From the NCBI GenBank assembly GCA_021296165.1, contig JAGWAW010000109.1:1-5370 (forward strand): a stretch of DNA of 5,370 nt, given 5' to 3'. Of this stretch, positions 1-5,348 are shown in pieces (position 1 is the stretch's first letter; each line of letters begins with the position of its first letter). A model generated the notes under the pieces. That model was given only the letters and a program-made list of their open reading frames with translations. It was not told the DNA's origin and ran no database searches. The DNA is from Nitrosopumilaceae archaeon. Lineage in GTDB: Archaea; Thermoproteota; Nitrososphaeria; Nitrososphaerales; Nitrosopumilaceae. Made by a program: the position numbers and the translations under genes.

Positions 1-93
1 AGAACCACAAATGGATGGAGGCGGACATCAATGGCTGACGGCCACGACGGGGCGCGACATGATTCTTGTACAACACAAGCGCAGATGGTCCAC

Positions 94-105
94 AAAAAAT
101 ATTAA
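94..105 (+). promoter_or_regulatory. TATA-box promoter of the RuvC-like/hflX/trm56 operon
   Basis: The AT-only run AAAAAATATTAA stands alone in GC-rich DNA. Archaeal TATA boxes centre about 26 bases before the transcription start, which predicts a start near 126 and a leader of about 25 bases before the GTG at 152. No other promoter-like AT-rich stretch occurs before 2400, so one transcript probably carries all three genes. Inferred from composition and spacing. Confidence 0.55.
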
Positions 106-151
106 CGCGCCCCATGCTACCGCATCCATCACACCCATAGACCCTTACCGA

Positions 152-781
152 GTGGGAGTAGCGACGGCCCAAGCCCGGCCCTACTATACCTTTACTGGCT
201 GGCTGCGGAGGACGGGCGTAGATTTTGATGTTCTGGAGCCTCGGAAGATTCCCGGGTACGGCGGCCACATCATACTCACCACGCGCGCCGAGGCGCGCGC
301 CTGGCTTCCCCGTGTTGGCCGCTGCGTCCTGCTCTTCCCCGACGAGTTGGAACGGGGATCCGCAGTGGCTCTGAGCCTGCTACTCCGGCGGTGCGGCACC
401 TTCGGCGACGACCTGCTGGCGGGCATAGATCCCGGCAAGCGCCTAGGGCTGGCCGTCTCGTATGCGGGCCGAGAGGTGGAGACGTCGCTGTTCACCTCCG
501 TGCATGCCCTAGTCTCGCACGTGGCGACCCTAATACGCGGGATAGAGCCGTCCTCCTGCACCATAAGGATAGGGAACGGGGAGATGGCGTCGGCGGCGCG
601 TATACGCGGGGCCTTGGCGTCGGCAGACTTGCAGCCCCTCCGAATCGAGATAGTGGATGAGATGGGCACCAGTCCCCGGAGCCGAAACTGCAACAGGCGG
701 GGAAAGAGGGACATGCTGGCGGCCAGAGCCATCGCGAAGACTGGATGCGGCCAAGGCCCGCTGACGGCCGCCGCCGATTGA
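152..781 (+). CDS. RNase H-fold, RuvC/YqgF-like predicted nuclease
   Basis: A 209-residue protein when started at GTG 152. The frame is open back to the window edge (an ATG lies at 11), but the first 47 residues of that longer form look non-coding, and the TATA box at 94-105 lies inside them. GTG 152 opens with a plausible first strand, MGVATAQARPYY. Numbered from GTG 152, residues 1-85 form an N-terminal domain I do not recognise. Residues 90-102 (GIDPGKRLGLAVS) match strand 1 of the RNase H/RuvC superfamily with Asp93. IGNGE (140-144) supplies a Glu at the second acidic position. IEIVDEMGTS (165-174) resembles strand 5, and KRDMLAARAIA (185-195) resembles the final catalytic helix with Asp187. 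All acidic positions expected of an active enzyme therefore appear present. It is the first gene of a tight operon with hflX and trm56, which hints at RNA processing or ribosome maturation (bacterial YqgF acts on pre-16S rRNA) rather than Holliday-junction resolution, which archaea assign to Hjc. Fold is fairly sure; substrate is unknown. Confidence 0.7.
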   Translation: MGVATAQARPYYTFTGWLRRTGVDFDVLEPRKIPGYGGHIILTTRAEARAWLPRVGRCVLLFPDELERGSAVALSLLLRRCGTFGDDLLAGIDPGKRLGLAVSYAGREVETSLFTSVHALVSHVATLIRGIEPSSCTIRIGNGEMASAARIRGALASADLQPLRIEIVDEMGTSPRSRNCNRRGKRDMLAARAIAKTGCGQGPLTAAAD

Positions 782-782
782 T

Positions 783-1859
783 ATGTCCACCGCCCTGGGA
801 TCAGCCATACTGATCACCTACGACAGCGACGACGCCGTGGATGAGGCCGTCGCCCTGTGCGACGCGGCCGGCTACCGGGTGGCCTACACCCTGCGGCAAC
901 GGTTCCTCAACCGCCCCAAGTACGGGATAAGCGAGGAGACCATGCGCCGGCTGGGAGAGCAGGCCGACCTGCTGGACCCCGACGTCATAGTGTACGACGA
1001 GGTGCTCCGGCCCAGCCAGAACTACAACCTGGCATCCCGGCTGCACCGCAACGTCTTGGATCGGGAGGCACTCATCTTGGAGATATTCGAGAGGAGGGCC
1101 TCCAGCGCCGAATCGCGCCTTCAGGTAAAGATGGCCCAGATGCGCTACGAGTCCAGCAGGGCCAAGGAGAATGTGCGCCTAGCCAAGATGGGCGAGCAGC
1201 CCGGTTTCATGGGCATAGGCAAGTTCGAGGTGGACGTGTACTACAACGACATCAAGCACCGCATGCACTCGGTCCGGTCCAAGCTGGCCAAGGCGGGGCG
1301 GCAGAGGATGCTCCACAGGCAGGGGCGGAAGCGGTTCGGCCTCAAGACCGTCTCGCTGGCCGGGTACACCTCGGCTGGCAAGACCACGCTCTTCAACGCC
1401 CTGACAGGCGAGGGGCGCCAAGAGAGCGAGGAGCTCTTCACCACCCTCTCCACCACCACCCGGAGGTTCACCGTGGGCGGGGAGCCCTTCTTGGTGTCGG
1501 ACACGGTGGGATTCATCAGCAAGCTTCCCGCGTACATGATAGAGGCGTTCAGGTCCACCCTGGAGGAGATGGTCCACGCCGACGTGGTGCTGGTGGTGCT
1601 GGACGGCAGCGACAGACCCTCCGATCTCAGAAAAAAGTACCGCAGCTGCATGGCAACGCTGGGGCGGCTGGGGGTGGAGACGGGGAGGATAGTATTCGTC
1701 ATGAACAAGGTAGACCGCATCTCCGAGCCCCAGCTGGTGTCTAGGGCCCGGGCGCTGGAGATGGATGGCAAGAGGTGGGTGGCCGCCTCGGCAACCACCG
1801 GCCACGGACTGGACTCGCTGCGGGAGATGGTGGCGGCCGCCTCGGAGCAGATGCTATGA
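783..1859 (+). CDS. hflX: Ribosome-associated GTPase HflX
   Basis: A 358-residue TRAFAC GTPase of the HflX family. In studied members HflX binds the large ribosomal subunit and splits or rescues stalled ribosomes in the cytoplasm. The N-terminal HflX domain spans about 1-130, with the family-typical DPDVIVYDEVLRPSQNYNL (65-83) and DREALILEIFERRA (93-106). A helical linker rich in Arg and Lys follows (150-185). The G domain runs from about 188 to 340: P-loop GYTSAGKTT (194-202), switch I Thr run (220-226), DTVGFI (240-245), the family signature AFRSTLEE (255-262), NKVD (308-311) and SATTG (336-340). It is shorter than bacterial HflX (about 420) and lacks their GPGET segment, having GFMGIGKFEVDVY (141-153) instead. 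The ATG at 783 sits one base after the preceding stop, with no Shine-Dalgarno motif, so translation is probably coupled. The stop overlaps the start of trm56. Confidence 0.93.
   Translation: MSTALGSAILITYDSDDAVDEAVALCDAAGYRVAYTLRQRFLNRPKYGISEETMRRLGEQADLLDPDVIVYDEVLRPSQNYNLASRLHRNVLDREALILEIFERRASSAESRLQVKMAQMRYESSRAKENVRLAKMGEQPGFMGIGKFEVDVYYNDIKHRMHSVRSKLAKAGRQRMLHRQGRKRFGLKTVSLAGYTSAGKTTLFNALTGEGRQESEELFTTLSTTTRRFTVGGEPFLVSDTVGFISKLPAYMIEAFRSTLEEMVHADVVLVVLDGSDRPSDLRKKYRSCMATLGRLGVETGRIVFVMNKVDRISEPQLVSRARALEMDGKRWVAASATTGHGLDSLREMVAAASEQML
1844..1847 (+). promoter_or_regulatory. Possible ribosome binding site of trm56
   Basis: GGAG lies 8 bases before the ATG at 1856, inside the end of hflX. 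It supports the 1856 start over the longer frame open from 1775. The motif is short and could be chance in GC-rich DNA. Confidence 0.35.
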
Positions 1860-2392
1860 TCATAGAGGTGGCCAGGCTGGGCCAGCGGTTGGTGAGGGAC
1901 GACCGCGTCACCACGCATGCTGCCTTGGTGTCCAGGGCGTTCGGGGCCAGACGCATATACATGAGCGAGGCCAGCACCGACATATCAGACACCCTGCGCG
2001 GGGTGAACCGTACCTGGGGCGGCGACTTTGAGGTCGTACTGGAGGAGGATCTCAAGGGGATAATACGCCGCAGGAAGGCTGACTTATTCTGGACAGTCCA
2101 CCTAACCATGTACGGCGAGGCCCTAGACGCGGCGCTGTCCCGCATGGCACGCCTGGAGAAGATGCTGGTGGTCATAGGTGCCGGCAAGGTACCCCGGGAG
2201 ATATACGACATGGCCGACTACAACGTGGCAGTGGGCAGCCAGCCCCACTCCGAGATAGCCGCCCTGGCCGTCTTCCTGGACAGAGTGCAAGGGGGACGGC
2301 AATTCGGGGTAACACCGGCGGGCGCTGCCCGGCGCATCATACCCAGCGAGAGGGGCAAGCACGTCGTGGACGGGGAGTCCCAAGGATCCTGA
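1856..2392 (+). CDS. trm56: tRNA (cytidine(56)-2'-O)-methyltransferase Trm56
   Basis: A 178-residue SPOUT-class methyltransferase. Archaeal Trm56 uses S-adenosylmethionine to methylate the ribose of C56 in the T-loop of tRNA, a largely archaea-specific change that stabilises the tRNA elbow. The N-terminus MIIEVARLGQRLVRDDRVTT (1-20) and HAALVSRAFGARRIYMSE (21-38) match the family opening. WGGDFEV is at 54-60. The SPOUT knot and cofactor loops are VVIGAGKVPREIY (105-117) and VAVGSQPHSEIAALAVFLDR (124-143), the strongest signature. The tail after about 160 is basic and poorly conserved. The frame is open upstream to 1775, but that part overlaps hflX; ATG 1856 shares four bases (ATGA) with the hflX stop and gives the family N-terminus. 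Expected to be co-transcribed and translationally coupled with hflX. Length and motifs are normal. Confidence 0.92.
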   Translation: MIIEVARLGQRLVRDDRVTTHAALVSRAFGARRIYMSEASTDISDTLRGVNRTWGGDFEVVLEEDLKGIIRRRKADLFWTVHLTMYGEALDAALSRMARLEKMLVVIGAGKVPREIYDMADYNVAVGSQPHSEIAALAVFLDRVQGGRQFGVTPAGAARRIIPSERGKHVVDGESQGS

Positions 2393-2555
2393 GCATGGCG
2401 CCGGCGGGTGCAAGCGGCGCATACTGCCGTATATCGCGGCGGGATGGGCGGCATCCAAGGTCAAAATCAGTATGCGTATAGGCTCAGCGTGATGCCAGAA
2501 AATGCGTAAAAATGCTTTTGCGGCACTGGGTTGACAGCCTTTACAGACATGTCGG

Positions 2556-2588
2556 GTATGATCTGGCCATATGAAAGCCAGCAGATAC
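2556..2588. repeat. Imperfect inverted repeat upstream of tfe
   Basis: GTAT (2556-2559) and CTGGC (2563-2567) face GCCAG (2577-2581) and ATAC (2585-2588). This gives nine pairs, interrupted by a three-by-three internal loop, around a 9-base AT-rich centre. It lies about 58 bases before the tfe TATA box. It could be a two-fold regulator site or a chance palindrome. The rest of the 2393-2624 spacer shows only a small GGATG/CATCC hairpin (2442-2456) and a run of four T at 2516-2519, too weak to call as a terminator. Confidence 0.3.
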
Positions 2589-2624
2589 TTGTGCTGGGCC
2601 TAAACTTTACCAAAACCAACCAAG

Positions 2625-2634
2625 AAAATTTATA
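2625..2634 (+). promoter_or_regulatory. TATA-box promoter of tfe
   Basis: AAAATTTATA is a close match to the archaeal TATA consensus. Its centre is about 28 bases before the TTG at 2658, so transcription should begin on or within a few bases of the start codon, giving a leaderless mRNA. This spacing is the main reason for choosing TTG 2658. Confidence 0.75.
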
Positions 2635-2657
2635 GATGGAATGGGAGTGTAAGTCAC

Positions 2658-3173
2658 TTGATCAACAAGTACGACGACCCCTTCGTCCGGATCGCTGCCA
2701 TGATCGGCGGCGACGAGTACCTCAAGGTGGCCCGGTCCCTCCTCAAGGCCGAGGATGCCACCGACGAGGAGATCGCCAGCTCCACCGGCCTGCGAATAAA
2801 CATGGTCCGCAAGGTGCTGTACGGGCTGTTCGGTAAGTCCCTCATCACGGGCATACGCGTAAAGGACGAGCGGAAGGGGTGGTTCGTGTACAGGTGGAGG
2901 ACACGCCGGGGCGAGGTCGAGACGTTCATCGAGAGCCAGAAGCGCCAGATAATGGAGCGCCTCCAGCAGCGCCTAAACTATGAGAACTCCACCCAGTTCT
3001 ACCACTGCGGCAACGACGACTGCCCCCGGGTAACGTTCGAGGATACGCTCGACGACATGTTCAAGTGCATGAACTGCGGCGGCGTGATGAACCTCAAGAA
3101 GAACGACCGGGCCAAAAAGGCCTTCGCCAGCAAGATAGAGACCATCCGCAACGACATGCAGCAGACGTTCTGA
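2658..3173 (+). CDS. tfe: Transcription factor E, alpha subunit (TFE, TFIIE-alpha homologue)
   Basis: A 171-residue basal transcription factor. TFE binds RNA polymerase and the TATA-box complex, helps open promoters and stabilises the open complex. Residues about 7-85 form the extended winged helix: VARSLLKAEDATDEEIA (24-40), recognition-helix region TGLRINMVRKVLYGLF (43-58), and wing GWFVYRW (74-80). A charged linker helix (about 86-112, ESQKRQIMERLQQRLNYEN) leads to a zinc ribbon with ligands Cys117, Cys122, Cys137 and Cys140, spaced C-x4-C and C-x2-C. A basic helical tail ends the protein. Length is normal for archaeal TFE. The start is TTG 2658; the next in-frame start, ATG 2700, would remove the first 14 residues (INKYDDPFVRIAA), which align with the beginning of other TFEs. 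It has its own promoter and appears monocistronic, since a new promoter follows at 3278. Confidence 0.95.
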   Translation: MINKYDDPFVRIAAMIGGDEYLKVARSLLKAEDATDEEIASSTGLRINMVRKVLYGLFGKSLITGIRVKDERKGWFVYRWRTRRGEVETFIESQKRQIMERLQQRLNYENSTQFYHCGNDDCPRVTFEDTLDDMFKCMNCGGVMNLKKNDRAKKAFASKIETIRNDMQQTF

Positions 3174-3219
3174 GCTGCCCGGTGCGCCTAGACCCCAAGC
3201 CCCGATCCGGAACGGCCGC

Positions 3220-3266
3220 CCGCGGAAGCGTTTCCAAGATGGACCATCCCAAGACGCTTCCGGCGG
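3220..3266. repeat. Strong interrupted hairpin between tfe and the next promoter
   Basis: GGAAGCGT (3224-3231) is perfectly complementary to ACGCTTCC (3254-3261). The stem extends outward by CCGC (3220-3223) against GCGG (3263-3266) across a single bulged G, giving 12 Watson-Crick pairs. It extends inward by a T-G and a T-A pair. The interior contains a smaller palindrome, GATGG-A-CCATC (3238-3248). It ends about 12 bases before the TATA box at 3278. It could be a tfe 3'-end structure, a processing site, or a two-fold operator for the downstream unit; no T-run follows, so a simple terminator is unlikely. Confidence 0.55.
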
Positions 3267-3277
3267 TGGCCTCTAGG

Positions 3278-3285
3278 AAATATAT
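3278..3285 (+). promoter_or_regulatory. TATA-box promoter of the small-protein/aldehyde dehydrogenase unit
   Basis: AAATATAT is the only AT-rich run in the spacer. Its centre near 3281 predicts transcription from about 3307. That is just past the GTG at 3303, so ATG 3330, with a leader of about 20 bases, becomes the better start for the following gene. Confidence 0.6.
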
Positions 3286-3329
3286 GGGCAGATGCGCCAC
3301 CGGTGAAAGTGGCTGACGGCACGCGTTCC

Positions 3330-3707
3330 ATGACGGATGTCCTAAAGGACAGCACCTCCAAGGTGATGAAAACGATTGACGCGCAGGTGCCGCTGTACGT
3401 CAGGATGAATTCGTCGATATATCGGGAACACAATCGCTTGGCCGAGAGCCTCCTTGAGGCCGGCTACAGCCTAGAGCGCATGGGGATTGGCGTGCCGCTG
3501 GGCCAAGAGGTCCGCTGGGCAGCGGATATGGGAATACAGCTGTACGCCAAGACCATGATGGCCCAAGCGGAGATGTATGGAGAATTCCTGAAGTGGTACC
3601 CGCAGGTGTACGTTTCCGCCCTGAGATCCTTTGATCAAGCGATGAAGAACTGGGTGCATATGGCTTACCCCGAGACTGGCCGAACCAGGCCCAAGACCAC
3701 CGGATAG
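3330..3707 (+). CDS. Small helical protein of unknown function
   Basis: A 125-residue protein from ATG 3330; a GTG at 3303 would add nine residues but probably lies before the transcription start. I do not recognise the family. No signal peptide, membrane segment, cysteine or zinc motif is visible. The sequence looks mostly alpha-helical and amphipathic, rich in Met, Tyr, Ala and Glu, with few glycines or prolines until the C-terminal tail ETGRTRPKTTG, which looks disordered. An aromatic stretch YGEFLKWYPQVYVSALRSF occupies about residues 82-100. Size and helicity recall phasins and PHA-synthase partner subunits (PhaE-like), but I see no diagnostic motif, so that is only a thought. It is followed after seven bases by an aldehyde dehydrogenase and shares its promoter, so the two are probably co-expressed. 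Codon use resembles the neighbours, which supports a real gene. Confidence 0.8.
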   Translation: MTDVLKDSTSKVMKTIDAQVPLYVRMNSSIYREHNRLAESLLEAGYSLERMGIGVPLGQEVRWAADMGIQLYAKTMMAQAEMYGEFLKWYPQVYVSALRSFDQAMKNWVHMAYPETGRTRPKTTG

Positions 3708-3714
3708 ATGCAAA

Positions 3715-5106
3715 ATGAGCCAGATAGTCACCGTAAATCCCGCCACCAACGAGACCATAGCCGAGTACGAGCAGATGGGCAAACAGTCGGTGGACGCGGC
3801 GGTGGCCCGGGCGCGGAGGGCCTTTCGGGAGTGGAAGCGCAGCTATGAGACGCGGCGGGGCTACATATACAACTTGGCCGAGTACCTGACTCAGCACAAG
3901 TACGAGCTGGCCGAGGTGGCCACCCAAGAGATGGGCAAGGCCATCAAAGAGTCCGTCGGGGAGGTGGAGAAATGCGCCAAGACCATGGTGTACTACGCCG
4001 ACCACGGCGACAGCTTCATGGCAGACGAGGTGCTGAATACGGATGCCCGGAAGAGCTTTTTGGCCTTTGAACCGTTGGGGGTGATAGGCTCCATAATGCC
4101 CTGGAACTTTCCGTACTGGCAGGCCCTCCGCTTTGCGGCCCCGTGCCTGATGGCCGGCAACGTGATAGTGATGAAGCCCTCCCGGATCACGCTACAGTCG
4201 GGCCTGGAGATGGCCAAGGCGTTCGCCGAGGCCGGCGTTCCCGACGGCGTGTTCCAGTCCCTCACGGGCAGTGTGGAGACAGCCAACTGCCTGATAGACT
4301 CGGGCGTGTCGGCGGTGACCTTTACGGGAAGCACGCAGGCCGGTGCCTTGGTGGGCCAGAGGGCCGCCGGCAGGCTGAAAAAGTGCGTGCTGGAGCTGGG
4401 CGGAAGCGACCCGTTCATAGTGCTGGACGACGCCATCATAGAGGACGCGGCCGAAGGGGCGGTCAAGGGCAGGTTCATAAACTGCGGCCAGAGCTGCGTG
4501 GCATCCAAGCGATTCATAGTGGGCAAGAACATCGCCTCTGAGTTCATAGAGCGGTTCGTGAAGAACACCTCCAAGCTGACCGTCGGGGATCCCACCTCGA
4601 TGGACACAGACATAGGACCGCTCTCCACCAGAGACGGCTTGGAAGCCATATCTGAGATGGTTGAGGATGCCCGCTCCAAGGGCGCCAACGTGCTGGCGGG
4701 CGGCAAGCAGATAGGCGACAAGGGATGCTTCTACGAGCCCACCATAGTCACCGACATCAAATCAGACATGATGATTGCCGCCGAGGAGACGTTCGGTCCG
4801 GTGGCGCCCATCACGGTGGTGGACGACGAGCGGGAGGCCATAAAGATCGCCAACGACACAGAGTTCGGCCTAGGCGCCAGCATATGGACCCGGGACCTGA
4901 CAAAGGCCGAACGGATGTCGCGCCGCATCGAGTCGGGCATCGTAAGCGTGAACAACGTGGTTGTATCAGACCCTCGCATACCCTTCGGCGGGATAAAGAA
5001 CAGCGGCTTCGGCAGGGAGCTCTCCCGCCACGGCATGATGGAGTTTGTCAACGTAAAGTCGGTACGGTTCTACGACAACCTGACGCACCACCACTACGTG
5101 GAGTAA
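3715..5106 (+). CDS. Aldehyde dehydrogenase, succinate-semialdehyde dehydrogenase type
   Basis: A complete 463-residue cytosolic member of the NAD(P)-dependent aldehyde dehydrogenase superfamily, which oxidises aldehydes to acids through a thioester on cysteine. Visible motifs: MPWNFP with Asn131 (oxyanion hole), MKPSR with Lys154 (cofactor), FTGS (203-206), ELGG with general base Glu227, GQSC with nucleophile Cys261, EETFGPV with Glu358 (nicotinamide ribose), and PFGGIKNSGFGRE (423-435). ELGGSDPFIVLDD and the short length resemble GabD1-type succinate-semialdehyde dehydrogenases. Arg157 stands where NAD-specific enzymes usually carry Glu, which suggests NADP preference. The retained Glu227 favours hydrolytic aldehyde oxidation over the CoA-acylating reaction. 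In thaumarchaea, succinic and malonic semialdehydes are intermediates of the 3-hydroxypropionate/4-hydroxybutyrate carbon-fixation cycle, so a link is possible but not shown. ATG 3715 gives the usual N-terminus (VNPATNE). It follows the small helical gene by seven bases. Confidence 0.93.
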   Translation: MSQIVTVNPATNETIAEYEQMGKQSVDAAVARARRAFREWKRSYETRRGYIYNLAEYLTQHKYELAEVATQEMGKAIKESVGEVEKCAKTMVYYADHGDSFMADEVLNTDARKSFLAFEPLGVIGSIMPWNFPYWQALRFAAPCLMAGNVIVMKPSRITLQSGLEMAKAFAEAGVPDGVFQSLTGSVETANCLIDSGVSAVTFTGSTQAGALVGQRAAGRLKKCVLELGGSDPFIVLDDAIIEDAAEGAVKGRFINCGQSCVASKRFIVGKNIASEFIERFVKNTSKLTVGDPTSMDTDIGPLSTRDGLEAISEMVEDARSKGANVLAGGKQIGDKGCFYEPTIVTDIKSDMMIAAEETFGPVAPITVVDDEREAIKIANDTEFGLGASIWTRDLTKAERMSRRIESGIVSVNNVVVSDPRIPFGGIKNSGFGRELSRHGMMEFVNVKSVRFYDNLTHHHYVE

Positions 5107-5113
5107 GGATGCT

Positions 5114-5189
5114 CTACATGCTGCAAAAACTGTAGGGCCGACCCACCAGCCCACGTAGCACTTCATGTGACAGGGATTTACGCCCTACA
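5114..5189. repeat. Nested inverted repeats after the aldehyde dehydrogenase
   Basis: TGTAGGGC (5131-5138) is the exact reverse complement of GCCCTACA (5182-5189). The same TGTAG can instead pair with CTACA at 5114-5118, so two mutually exclusive stems are possible. A small CACGT/ATGTG stem (5152-5156 and 5165-5169) sits inside the large loop. This could be a 3'-untranslated structure; the 43-base loop makes it only moderately convincing. No T-rich archaeal terminator is visible nearby. Confidence 0.3.
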
Positions 5190-5235
5190 AGTCTCTGGAT
5201 TCAGGCCGCTCCACGCACCAATTGTATACGCGTCG

Positions 5236-5293
5236 CTGCGAGTCCCGCATCACTCCAATGCGGCGCGCCTGGGAGTGGTTCGGGACAATGCGG
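5236..5293. repeat. Long interrupted hairpin in the terminal spacer
   Basis: Bases 5242-5256 pair with 5272-5286 in 14 of 15 positions, counting one G-T pair. GTCCCG meets CGGGAC, then after one C/T mismatch ATCACTCC meets GGAGTGGT. Below it, CTGC (5236-5239) can pair with GCGG (5290-5293) across a small internal loop. The 15-base apical loop holds the palindrome GGCGCGCC (5262-5269). An alternative fold pairs CCGCAT (5245-5250) with ATGCGG (5258-5263). It lies about 45 bases before the next TATA box, so it may be an operator, or a structured 3' end of the upstream transcript. It does not fit a tRNA. Confidence 0.5.
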
Positions 5294-5338
5294 AAGCCCC
5301 GGGAGCGGTACATCTACGGTATGTTATGGAATCAGGAC

Positions 5339-5348
5339 TATAAAAATA
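5339..5348 (+). promoter_or_regulatory. TATA-box promoter for a gene beyond the window
   Basis: TATAAAAATA is the best TATA match in the window. It predicts transcription from about 5370, so its gene should begin at or shortly after the window end. The preceding 5107-5338 holds no gene I can support, only the two inverted repeats described separately. Confidence 0.65.

Noticed and set aside
1..38. Possible C-terminus of an upstream gene (reading ending ADING, stop at 36-38)
   Set aside because: Only 11 codons are visible and nothing identifies them; other frames are open as well.
11..151. N-terminal extension of the RuvC-like gene from ATG 11
   Set aside because: It contains the TATA box, reads as low-quality coding sequence, and GTG 152 fits both the promoter spacing and a plausible first strand.
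184..732. 182-codon minus-strand frame opposite the RuvC-like gene
   Set aside because: Low-complexity Ser/Arg-rich translation; the + strand frame carries the RNase H motifs and the promoter.
1775..1855. Longer N-terminus for Trm56
   Set aside because: It overlaps hflX by 85 bases, does not resemble the family, and ATG 1856 gives the conserved opening.
1241..1918. 225-codon minus-strand frame opposite hflX and the start of trm56
   Set aside because: Antisense to a well-supported GTPase; no recognisable motif or promoter.
2511..2520. Terminator after trm56 (TTTT at 2516-2519)
   Set aside because: Four T in isolation is too short for an archaeal T-tract terminator, and it lies over 120 bases past the stop.
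3303..3329. GTG 3303 as start of the small helical protein
   Set aside because: Only about 22 bases after the TATA centre, so probably upstream of the transcript start; ATG 3330 fits better, though the longer form is not excluded.
3993..4721. 242-codon open frame on the minus strand inside the dehydrogenase
   Set aside because: It is a shadow of a gene with intact family motifs; the translation is Ser/Pro/Ala-rich with no domain.
5240..5295. tRNA, because CCGCAT-7-ATGCGG resembles an anticodon arm
   Set aside because: No T at the base before the anticodon, no proper T-arm, D-arm or acceptor pairing on either strand.
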